DNA of 49,270 bases from JAAYLC01 sp964636665 (GTDB lineage: Bacteria; Bacteroidota; Bacteroidia; Flavobacteriales; Flavobacteriaceae): assembly GCA_964636665.1 (NCBI GenBank), contig CAZWVT010000008.1, positions 1 through 49,270 of the forward strand. Reading direction: 5' to 3'. Positions 42,851 to 49,270 of the stretch are shown piece after piece (the stretch's first letter is position 1; every line of letters begins with the position of its first letter). The translations under genes were made by a program, and so were the position numbers. The notes beneath the pieces are model-generated. The model was not told the DNA's origin, searched no databases, and saw only the letters and a program-made list of their open reading frames with translations.

Positions 42851-44026
42851 TTAGATACGTTCAATAACCATTGCAGATGCGCCACCACCGCCGTTGCATA
42901 TTGCTGCTGCACCGATTTTTCCATTGTTTTGCTTCAGTACATTAATCAATGTTACTAAAATACGAGCACCACTACAACCAAGCGGATGTCCTAAGGATAC
43001 GGCACCTCCGTTGACATTTACTTTATCAGAGGAAATGTCCAAAAGTTTCATGTTTGCCAATCCGACAACTGAAAAAGCTTCGTTAAATTCAAAATAATCT
43101 ACATCTTCAATTTTTATTCCTGCACGATTCAAAGCAATAGGAAGCGCTTTTGCCGGAGCAGTAGTAAACCATTTTGGTTCTTGAGCCGCATCTCCGTATG
43201 ATTTGATATAAGCAAGTGGTTTAAGTCCCAATTCGTTTGCTTTCTTTTCACTCATTAATATTAAAGCTGCGGCGCCGTCATTAATAGTTGAAGCATTTGC
43301 AGCAGTGACGGTTCCATCTTTAGTAAAAGCAGGGCGAAGTGAGCTGATTTTATCCATTTTTACGTTTTTGTATTCTTCGTCCTCACTGACGACCACAGGT
43401 TCGCCTCGACGTTGCGGAACTTCAACTGAAACAACCTCGTCGGCAAATTTATTTTTTTTCCAAGCATCTGCCGAACGCTCGTAGGAAGTGCTGGCAAATT
43501 CATCTTGATCTTCACGTGAAAAATCATATTCAGTAGCACATAAATCAGCACATACACCCATCGCATTTTGGTCATAAGCATCAATAAGTCCGTCTTTTTG
43601 CATTCCATCTTCCATAGTCGCCGGACCGAATTTTTTTCCGTTTCGCATGTGAACATAATGTGGGATGTTGCTCATGCTTTCCATTCCGCCCGCCACTACA
43701 ACATCTGCTTCACCTAAAGCAATTGTTTGTGCGGCATTTATCACGGCTTTCATTCCCGAAGCACACACTTTGTTGACGGTTGTACAAGGAACGCTGTCCA
43801 ACAATCCTGCTCCCAATGCAGCTTGACGCGCCGGCGCTTGACCAACTCCTGCCTGAACCACATTTCCCATATAAACTTCCTGAACCAAAGACGGGTCGAG
43901 GTTTATTTTTTCCAATGCTCCTTTAATGGCAGCCGACCCGAGTTGTGCGGCGGTAAGCGGAGACAAACTTCCCAAAAAGCTCCCGATTGGAGTACGTACT
44001 GCAGATACTATAACTACTTTATTCAT
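42851..44026 (-). CDS. Acetyl-CoA C-acetyltransferase (thiolase)
   Basis: A 391-aa thiolase. Catalytic Cys88 in NKVCASGMKAV, His347 in GHPLGCSG and Cys377 in AICNGGGGASA are all present, and the length is that of a biosynthetic-type acetoacetyl-CoA thiolase (AtoB/PhaA). It makes or cleaves acetoacetyl-CoA; the direction cannot be told. No fadB-like gene is nearby. The NlpC/P60 gene follows on the same strand. Confidence 0.94.
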   Translation of the reverse strand: MNKVVIVSAVRTPIGSFLGSLSPLTAAQLGSAAIKGALEKINLDPSLVQEVYMGNVVQAGVGQAPARQAALGAGLLDSVPCTTVNKVCASGMKAVINAAQTIALGEADVVVAGGMESMSNIPHYVHMRNGKKFGPATMEDGMQKDGLIDAYDQNAMGVCADLCATEYDFSREDQDEFASTSYERSADAWKKNKFADEVVSVEVPQRRGEPVVVSEDEEYKNVKMDKISSLRPAFTKDGTVTAANASTINDGAAALILMSEKKANELGLKPLAYIKSYGDAAQEPKWFTTAPAKALPIALNRAGIKIEDVDYFEFNEAFSVVGLANMKLLDISSDKVNVNGGAVSLGHPLGCSGARILVTLINVLKQNNGKIGAAAICNGGGGASAMVIERI

Positions 44027-44275
44027 CTTAATATTAATTTTTTGAAAGGCACGAAATTACGCAATTTGATTTTAAAAAGCCATTTTAAGAGATTCAAATC
44101 GAAAGGAATTAAAATATACAAACGAATGAAGTTGAAGAAGTATAAAATCAAAATATAGAATTATAATTTAAGAGCAGTAAAATTTTAGGATTCCATCCTT
44201 ATAAAACTACAGGTAGTTAATCTTGATAAATTGTACATTGATTGTCAGTTTTTAGGATAAATAATGCGTTATGGT

Positions 44276-44283
44276 TACATTTG
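44276..44283 (+). promoter_or_regulatory. -7 box TACATTTG upstream of the HD phosphodiesterase
   Basis: A perfect -7 match 17 nt before the ATG at 44301. A weak TTTA stands at the -33 position. Confidence 0.5.
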
Positions 44284-44300
44284 CTCAATTAAATTGAATT

Positions 44301-46346
44301 ATGAAGAACCTGCTTTCATGGTTTATCAGGAATCAATCCTTAATATATAAGGTTTTTCTATTTATTGTAGCCACCACTTTTGTAATTTATTTATTTCCAA
44401 AAGGAGGACAGTTTAAATATAATTTTCAGAAAGGAAAACCTTGGCAATATGAAAACCTCTACGCACCTTTCAGCTTTGCCATTAAAAAAAGTCAGGAAAC
44501 GCTTGAAAAAGAAGAAGAAAGAATAAGGGATAATGTCATTCCTTATTTTGAAGCAAATCCTGATATGGTGCCTCAAATTCGACAATCTTTTATACAATCT
44601 CTGGAAAATAGATATTCGGACACTTTATATATAACTTCCAAAAATATAGTTCAACGCCTCGGACTGGGCATGATTAATGACATTTATAAAGTCGGCGTTG
44701 TAGAAAATGTATATCCATACAACGACCAACGGTTGATTTATTTGCAAATTTCCAATGAACTCGAAGAACACAGATACGGAGATCTTTTTAAAATTGAAAA
44801 CCTCAATGACCGCGTTCGGGAAGTTATCTCACAAAATAAAACAGAAGACATACAGGCATTTTTATACAACATTCTTTACGATGTTATCAAGCCGAATGTT
44901 AATCTGAATAATGAACTTACTGAAGCATCTATTGTTGCCGAAATAAAAATGATAAATCCAAATCGCGGCGTCATTGAAAGAGGTGGAAGAATCATTGCAA
45001 AAGGAGAAATCGTTGAAGGCGAAAAGCTTCAAATTTTAGAATCGTTGAAAGCCGAATATGAAAACCAAATGTGGAGTAAGAGCAATTATTTTTGGTTTTC
45101 AATAGGTTATTTTCTGTTGATATCGTTAGTCTTTTTAATGCTTTTCTTGTTTTTGAGAAAATACAGACAAGAGATTTACGAAAACAATACCAAAATTACC
45201 TTTATCTTTTTCAACATTCTGCTGATGGTCTTTTTGACTACCCTGATTGTCAAAGTTGAGTCATCTTATGTTTATGTAGTACCATTGTGTATTTTACCGC
45301 TAATTTTAAAAGCATTTTTCGATTCCCGCGTCGGATTTTTTGTTCATACCGGAACAGTCTTGCTACTTGGATTTATTGTGCCCAATAGTTTTGAATATAT
45401 GTTTTTGCAAATCACTGCAGGGATTGTTACTATTTTGACTACTTCAGAATTGTACAGACGTGCCAATTTGTTTATTTCTGTAGGAGAAATTACACTGGTT
45501 TATATCATCGGTTATTTTGCCTTTTTTGTAATTCAAGAAGGAACGGTACAAGCGATGGTTTGGGAAAATTTCGGTTATTTTATTCTGGCCGGATTGGCTA
45601 CGCTTTTTGCACATCCGCTCATTTATTTATACGAAAAAGTATTTGGTTTAATTTCAGATGTTTCTCTTCTTGAACTGAGCGATACCAATTCTAAACTGCT
45701 CAAAGAACTTTCAAATAAAGCGCCGGGAACTTTTCACCATTCGTTGAATGTCGCCAATCTTGCGGAAGCAGCCGCAAATGAGATTGGAGCCAACAGTATG
45801 TTGATTCGGGTTGGAGCGCTTTATCACGATATCGGAAAAATGTTGAATCCGACCATGTTTACTGAAAATCAATTAAATACAGTGAACAGTCACAACGAAC
45901 TTGACCCGAAAGAAAGTGCAAAAATAATAATAGACCACGTTATTAAAGGAATTGAGATTGCTCGCAAAAACAACCTTCCGGATCGCGTTATTGATTTTAT
46001 ACGTACCCACCACGGAACGACATTGGTGTATTATTTTTATAAAAAGCAAATTGATTTAAACGGCGATGCCGACAAGAAAGACTTTACGTACCCGGGACCC
46101 ACGCCCTTTTCCCGAGAAACAGCCATTTTAATGATGGCAGACAGTGTTGAAGCTGCAAGCAAAAGCTTGAAAGAACCTTCATCGACCATCATTGATAATT
46201 TTGTCGAAAAAATAATTGACAATCAAATGGAACAAGGACAGTTTTTAAATGCTGATATTACGCTTAAAGAAATTCAGCAAGTCAAAAAAATTCTGAAAAA
46301 GAAACTGAATAATATCTTCCATCTTCGAGTTGAATATCCTGAATGA
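44301..46346 (+). CDS. pgpH: 7TM-HD phosphodiesterase, PgpH-like (c-di-AMP hydrolase type)
   Basis: A 681-aa inner-membrane protein. After one helix (about residues 16-32) comes an extracytoplasmic 7TMR-HDED domain (about 50-260), then a cluster of seven helices (about 265-440; SIGYFLLISLVFLMLFLFLRK is the first). The cytoplasmic HD domain from about 470 shows APGTFHHSLNVANLAEAA, LYHDIGKM, FIRTHHGTTLV and MMADSVEAASKSL. This is the arrangement of PgpH, which degrades the messenger c-di-AMP. No diadenylate cyclase is in the window. It is a single gene. Confidence 0.92.
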   Translation: MKNLLSWFIRNQSLIYKVFLFIVATTFVIYLFPKGGQFKYNFQKGKPWQYENLYAPFSFAIKKSQETLEKEEERIRDNVIPYFEANPDMVPQIRQSFIQSLENRYSDTLYITSKNIVQRLGLGMINDIYKVGVVENVYPYNDQRLIYLQISNELEEHRYGDLFKIENLNDRVREVISQNKTEDIQAFLYNILYDVIKPNVNLNNELTEASIVAEIKMINPNRGVIERGGRIIAKGEIVEGEKLQILESLKAEYENQMWSKSNYFWFSIGYFLLISLVFLMLFLFLRKYRQEIYENNTKITFIFFNILLMVFLTTLIVKVESSYVYVVPLCILPLILKAFFDSRVGFFVHTGTVLLLGFIVPNSFEYMFLQITAGIVTILTTSELYRRANLFISVGEITLVYIIGYFAFFVIQEGTVQAMVWENFGYFILAGLATLFAHPLIYLYEKVFGLISDVSLLELSDTNSKLLKELSNKAPGTFHHSLNVANLAEAAANEIGANSMLIRVGALYHDIGKMLNPTMFTENQLNTVNSHNELDPKESAKIIIDHVIKGIEIARKNNLPDRVIDFIRTHHGTTLVYYFYKKQIDLNGDADKKDFTYPGPTPFSRETAILMMADSVEAASKSLKEPSSTIIDNFVEKIIDNQMEQGQFLNADITLKEIQQVKKILKKKLNNIFHLRVEYPE

Positions 46347-46477
46347 TTCTTATCTGTTTTAACATTGACTGAGAATTGTCATAGTCTATAACCAAAAATG
46401 TTTTTGTTGATTTTTATCAGGAAATAAAGTAAGCGATTACGATAATTTTATCCTAACAAATCAATAAAGCAATTACT

Positions 46478-47065
46478 ATGACACAAAAGTTTAAATTTTC
46501 AATAATGTTGATAGGTCTCTTTTTTGGACTTACATTTCAACAAATTCATTCGCAAGTATTTAGCCTCAATAATTCAAGCTCAACTCTCATTGTTGAAGGA
46601 ACATCTAATTTGCACGATTGGGAACTCACATCCGACAAACAAACCGGAAAAATTCAAATGAAAGTTACTTCTGAAGGAGTTGAAGAAATTTCAAGATTGG
46701 AATTTGAATTAAATCCGGAAAATTTAAAGAGCGGAAAATCCGGAATGGACAGAAATACTTACAAAGCACTTAAAACAGATAAACACAAAAGGATTTCTTT
46801 TTCATTGACTAATGTAAATGACATAAAACTCATCAGCGCCAATAAATATAATGTGGCAGTAAATGGAAATCTGTTAATCGCAGGAGTTAGAAAACCAGTT
46901 GATATTCAATTTGAAATGACAATAGCAAATAACCGCGTTACACTTTCAGGAAATAAAAATATAAAAATGACTTCTTTTAATATCGATCCGCCCAAAGCTT
47001 TGATGGGAACCATCACTACCGGAGACGAAGTCAACATTAAATTTAATAGCACATTCACAAAATAA
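46478..47065 (+). CDS. YceI-family periplasmic lipid-binding-like protein
   Basis: A 195-aa protein with a signal peptide (to QIHS, about residue 25). It is a YceI-type lipocalin-like barrel: GTSNLHDWELTSDK, FELNPENLKSGKSGMD, LKTDKHKRISFSL and the C-terminal FNIDPPKALMGTITTGDEV. YceI barrels bind long isoprenoid or amide lipids in the periplasm. It is the first of three genes (YceI, porin, YceI) on one strand; the porin starts 24 bp later. Confidence 0.92.
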   Translation: MTQKFKFSIMLIGLFFGLTFQQIHSQVFSLNNSSSTLIVEGTSNLHDWELTSDKQTGKIQMKVTSEGVEEISRLEFELNPENLKSGKSGMDRNTYKALKTDKHKRISFSLTNVNDIKLISANKYNVAVNGNLLIAGVRKPVDIQFEMTIANNRVTLSGNKNIKMTSFNIDPPKALMGTITTGDEVNIKFNSTFTK

Positions 47066-47089
47066 TCAACAACTTTAAAAATAAAAATT

Positions 47090-48382
47090 ATGAGATTAGT
47101 AACTAAAATATTAGCAATGGTGATGATTGTCTTCACCTCACAAGTTTTTGCTCAAGAAAGGAGCAAAAGAGATTTGGATAACTATAGATTACCAGATCAG
47201 CGCGGACTCAATGTTTTTGAACCGCAGAAAGATACCGTTTCAACTTATGACGGATTGGATGTGCGCATCGGTGGCGCTTTTGCAATTCAATTTCAAGCAC
47301 TCGATCACGAAAGTACGGGCGAAGTATTTGATGTTGAAGGAAATCAAGTTGGACTGATAGAAATAGGTGATAACTTTAATTTGGCTACGGCTAACTTAGA
47401 TATAGATGTTACCTTGTATGACGGAATCAGTATGCATTTGAGAACGTATTTGTCTTCACGTCACCATCCGGAACCTTATGTAAAAGGAGGATATATCCAA
47501 ATTGACAAACTCGATTTTATTCAAGATGGCTTTATGGAGAATTTGATGAAAAATATGAGAATCAAAATCGGACATATGGAAAACAATTACGGAGATGCTC
47601 ATTTCAGACGAAGCGATAATGCAATGGCGCTTTACAATCCGTTTGTCGGAAACTTAATTATGGATGCTTTTACGACTGAAGTTGGAGCAGAAGTATATTA
47701 TATGAAAGATGGTTTTATAGGAATGTTGGGAGTTACCAATGGAAAACTCAATCAGGCAGTGTCAAATCCGGGAACAACAGATCCTTCATTTATTGCTAAA
47801 ATCGGATACGATAAACAAGTTGATGATGCACTAAGACTCCGATTGACCGGTTCTGTTTATCACACCAATAAAAATGCAAATGTCTATCTTTACGGAGGAG
47901 ATCGTGCAGGATCTCGTTATTATTTTGTGATGGAACCTGAAGGAGCAACATCTGCGGGAAATTTTACTTCCGGTAGATTTAATCCCGGCTTGCGAAATCA
48001 ACTTACTGCATTTATGATAAATCCATTTGTAAAATACAACGGGCTTGAATTCTTCGGAACTTTTGAAACCGTCACCGGAAAAGCCAATGCCGAGACCTCA
48101 AAAAGAAGTTTTACACAATATGCGGCAGAAGCTCTTTATCGATTTGGAATGGATGAGAATTTTTATGTAGGCGCGCGTTATAATAATGTGTCCGGAGAAA
48201 TGGTGGGAGATATTGATGTTGATATCACACGCTTTAATGTAGGTGCAGGATGGTTTATGACCAGAAATATTTTGGCAAAAGTTGAATATGTAAACCAAAA
48301 ATATGACGGTTTCCCCACAGCAGATTTAAGAAACGGAGGAAAATTTGACGGCGTCGTTTTAGAAGCAGTAATTAGTTTTTAA
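47090..48382 (+). CDS. Outer-membrane beta-barrel (porin-like) protein
   Basis: A 430-aa protein with a signal peptide cut after VFAQ (about residue 22). The rest alternates hydrophobic and polar residues in beta-hairpin style (LDVRIGGAFAIQFQAL, FFGTFETVTGK, AAEALYRFGM) and ends in the aromatic VISF expected for barrel assembly. The start MRLVTKILAM is supported by the signal peptide. Substrate unknown. It sits between two YceI-type genes, directly followed by a terminator, which suggests the first two form one transcript. Confidence 0.87.
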   Translation: MRLVTKILAMVMIVFTSQVFAQERSKRDLDNYRLPDQRGLNVFEPQKDTVSTYDGLDVRIGGAFAIQFQALDHESTGEVFDVEGNQVGLIEIGDNFNLATANLDIDVTLYDGISMHLRTYLSSRHHPEPYVKGGYIQIDKLDFIQDGFMENLMKNMRIKIGHMENNYGDAHFRRSDNAMALYNPFVGNLIMDAFTTEVGAEVYYMKDGFIGMLGVTNGKLNQAVSNPGTTDPSFIAKIGYDKQVDDALRLRLTGSVYHTNKNANVYLYGGDRAGSRYYFVMEPEGATSAGNFTSGRFNPGLRNQLTAFMINPFVKYNGLEFFGTFETVTGKANAETSKRSFTQYAAEALYRFGMDENFYVGARYNNVSGEMVGDIDVDITRFNVGAGWFMTRNILAKVEYVNQKYDGFPTADLRNGGKFDGVVLEAVISF

Positions 48383-48393
48383 ATAAATCATTT

Positions 48394-48428
48394 AACAGGT
48401 GGAGGCTAATGGTTTCCACCTGTTTTTA
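48394..48428 (+). terminator. Terminator after the porin gene
   Basis: The arms AACAGGTGGA (48394-48403) and TCCACCTGTT (48415-48424) pair perfectly and are followed by a T-run. A frame that would start the next gene at 48399 lies inside this hairpin, so the start at 48438 is preferred. Confidence 0.8.
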
Positions 48429-48437
48429 TTACCGAAG

Positions 48438-49004
48438 ATGAAAGCAGTTATTATTTTTTTACTTTTCACATTATCACTCAACGGACAGCATCAGGTAGCT
48501 GTTGATTTGCTCGATTCCAGTACATTAAAAATAAATGGAAAAACAAACATCAACAGTTTTGAATGCACTTTTGATTCTTCCAAATTACAACGTACGAACA
48601 AAATCCGCATCAAACCGAATGGCGATAAGATAGAAGTGAAAAATGCACAACTGCGCTTAAATCATACAAATTTTGACTGTGGGCATCGTCGCATCAATAA
48701 CGATTTTAAAGCCTTGATAAAAAGCGATGAATATCCGGATATTAAAATTGATCTTTTAGAAATCCACAATATAAAAGATAGTGAAGCAGCGGTTAAAGTA
48801 AAGATAAACATTGCCGGGAAAAGTAAAAATTACAATTTCCCGATTGAAATTTGTAATCTTGAAGCTACGGAATTTCAAAGCAGATGGGTTTTAAACATTC
48901 GAGATTTTGATTTGACACCTCCTAAAAAAGCTTTTGGAATAATCGTGATAGATGAAGAAATAGAAATAGATTTTTTGTTGAAAACTATAATTGAGTTTGA
49001 ATAG
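48438..49004 (+). CDS. Second YceI-like protein
   Basis: A 188-aa protein from ATG 48438 (MKAVIIFLLFTLSLNG), with a signal peptide to about residue 17. It is a divergent YceI barrel: KINGKTNINSFECTF, NHTNFDCGHRRINNDFKAL, SDEYPDIKIDLLE and the ending FDLTPPKKAFGIIVIDEEI. It has the same fold as the gene at 46478 but is only distantly similar. It lies after a terminator, so it may have its own promoter. The triplet suggests an envelope lipid or redox-lipid function; this is inference. Confidence 0.85.
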   Translation: MKAVIIFLLFTLSLNGQHQVAVDLLDSSTLKINGKTNINSFECTFDSSKLQRTNKIRIKPNGDKIEVKNAQLRLNHTNFDCGHRRINNDFKALIKSDEYPDIKIDLLEIHNIKDSEAAVKVKINIAGKSKNYNFPIEICNLEATEFQSRWVLNIRDFDLTPPKKAFGIIVIDEEIEIDFLLKTIIEFE

Positions 49005-49104
49005 TTTCACAGCCTTTCTGTTTTTTGGGTTAGAAAATCTTTCGGCAATGGAGCTTCTCTGTTTTATGACATTAAATTTTTGGGAAGTCTAAAAATAGGT
49101 CATT

Positions 49105-49135
49105 AAAAAGCACTTATTTTTTTGGTTTAAGTGCT
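49105..49135 (-). terminator. Terminator for the tRNA region
   Basis: Minus-strand arms AGCACTTA (49135-49128) and TAAGTGCT (49116-49109) with an A-rich loop are followed by a T-run (49109-49105). It lies about 12 bp past the tRNA-like element. Confidence 0.7.
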
Positions 49136-49146
49136 GTCAAGATACA

Positions 49147-49211
49147 ATCGCGACAGGATTCGAACCTGGGACCGTCCCGATTGGAAATCGGGATGCTCTA
49201 TCCAGACTCCG
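49147..49211 (-). pseudogene. Truncated tRNA-like element beside tRNA-Arg
   Basis: On the minus strand it has an intact T arm (CCCAGGTTCGAATCCTG), D-arm 3' half (CTGGATAGAGC) and an anticodon arm TCCCGATTTCCAATCGGGA, in which the loop TTTCCAA would read TCC (Gly). The anticodon stem is 6 bp, or 8 bp with a 3-nt loop, instead of the usual 5. The T and D segments repeat those of the neighbouring tRNA-Arg at a 67-bp period. The 5' acceptor and first D-stem strand (usually TAGCTC) are missing, replaced by the tRNA-Arg 3' end, so it cannot form a normal cloverleaf. Confidence 0.6.
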
Positions 49212-49270
49212 TGATCGCGCCAGGATTCGAACCTGGGACCGTCTGCTTAGAAGGCAGATGCTCTATCCAG
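49212..49270 (-). tRNA. tRNA-Arg (anticodon TCT), partial
   Basis: The minus strand reads CTGGATAGAGC (D arm), anticodon arm TCTGCCTTCTAAGCAGA with loop CTTCTAA (anticodon TCT at 49251-49249, decoding AGA), then CCAGGTTCGAATCCTGG (T arm) and the 3' acceptor strand CGCGATC with discriminator A at 49212. No CCA is encoded. The 5' acceptor strand and start of the D arm lie beyond the right edge of the window. Confidence 0.85.

Noticed and set aside
43727..44158. Long plus-strand open frame antisense to the thiolase
   Set aside because: It is mostly a shadow of the thiolase gene; the tail is Lys-rich noise.
49010..49028. Possible terminator ACAG-CCTTT-CTGT after the second YceI gene
   Set aside because: Only a 4-bp stem; not enough to call.

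Overview
The window looks like chromosomal DNA of a member of the Bacteroidota, most likely Flavobacteriaceae. Four things point there: low G+C; Bacteroidetes promoter boxes (TTTG about 17-20 nt upstream of TAnnTTTG) in front of several genes; a secreted subtilase with a C-terminal type IX sorting domain; and lineage-typical families (BshC, DUF3276/PUR, a long NusB, a cyclophilin-FKBP fusion, the DUF1573-yajC pair). Nearly all genes are intact housekeeping or envelope genes. I see no prophage, transposase or cas gene.

Layout. (1) 165-15675 is a long minus-strand run. In transcription order from the right it holds bshC, guaA, a LysM/periplasmic-binding-fold lipoprotein, osmC-like, DUF922, DUF3820, pyrG, yidC, a MORN-repeat protein, mnmA, a type IX-secreted subtilase, a nitronate monooxygenase-like enzyme and a small lipoprotein. 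(2) 15821-23882 holds an M14 peptidase, a PAS-LuxR regulator, an MBL-fold hydrolase, an ABC-2 exporter operon, a dual immunophilin and a thioredoxin-fold protein. (3) 24042-25689 holds two small genes (24042-24353 and CsaA-like) with a decayed 520-bp stretch between them, then a PUR-domain protein. (4) 25724-30482 holds a peptide/lipid-type ABC exporter, an amino-acid dehydrogenase, nusB, a DUF1573 lipoprotein and yajC. (5) 30616-31460 is a gene-poor island with a small CRISPR array (46-nt repeats, 30-nt spacers) and no cas genes. (6) 31461-41997 holds small membrane proteins, a glycosyltransferase-SanA pair, uvrB, a secreted HExxH protein, GH3, rluF, hsp20, sucC and a cold-shock gene. (7) 42077-49270 holds an NlpC/P60 peptidase, thiolase, a PgpH-type HD phosphodiesterase, a YceI-porin-YceI cluster, and a tRNA-Arg(TCT) cut by the window end with a truncated tRNA-like copy beside it.

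Most worth a second look: the GMP synthase has Ala where the glutamine-amidotransferase nucleophile Cys should be, with other glutaminase motifs eroded while the ATP-pyrophosphatase half is intact. The CRISPR array stands alone, carries a promoter-like element in every repeat, ends in a minus-strand terminator and has decayed repeat pieces on both sides. The 24354-24875 gap holds dead gene fragments, one with a clear AAA+ P-loop. A pseudo-tRNA overlaps the tRNA-Arg gene. I did not find a clearly new multi-gene system; the GuaA and CRISPR observations are the strongest leads.
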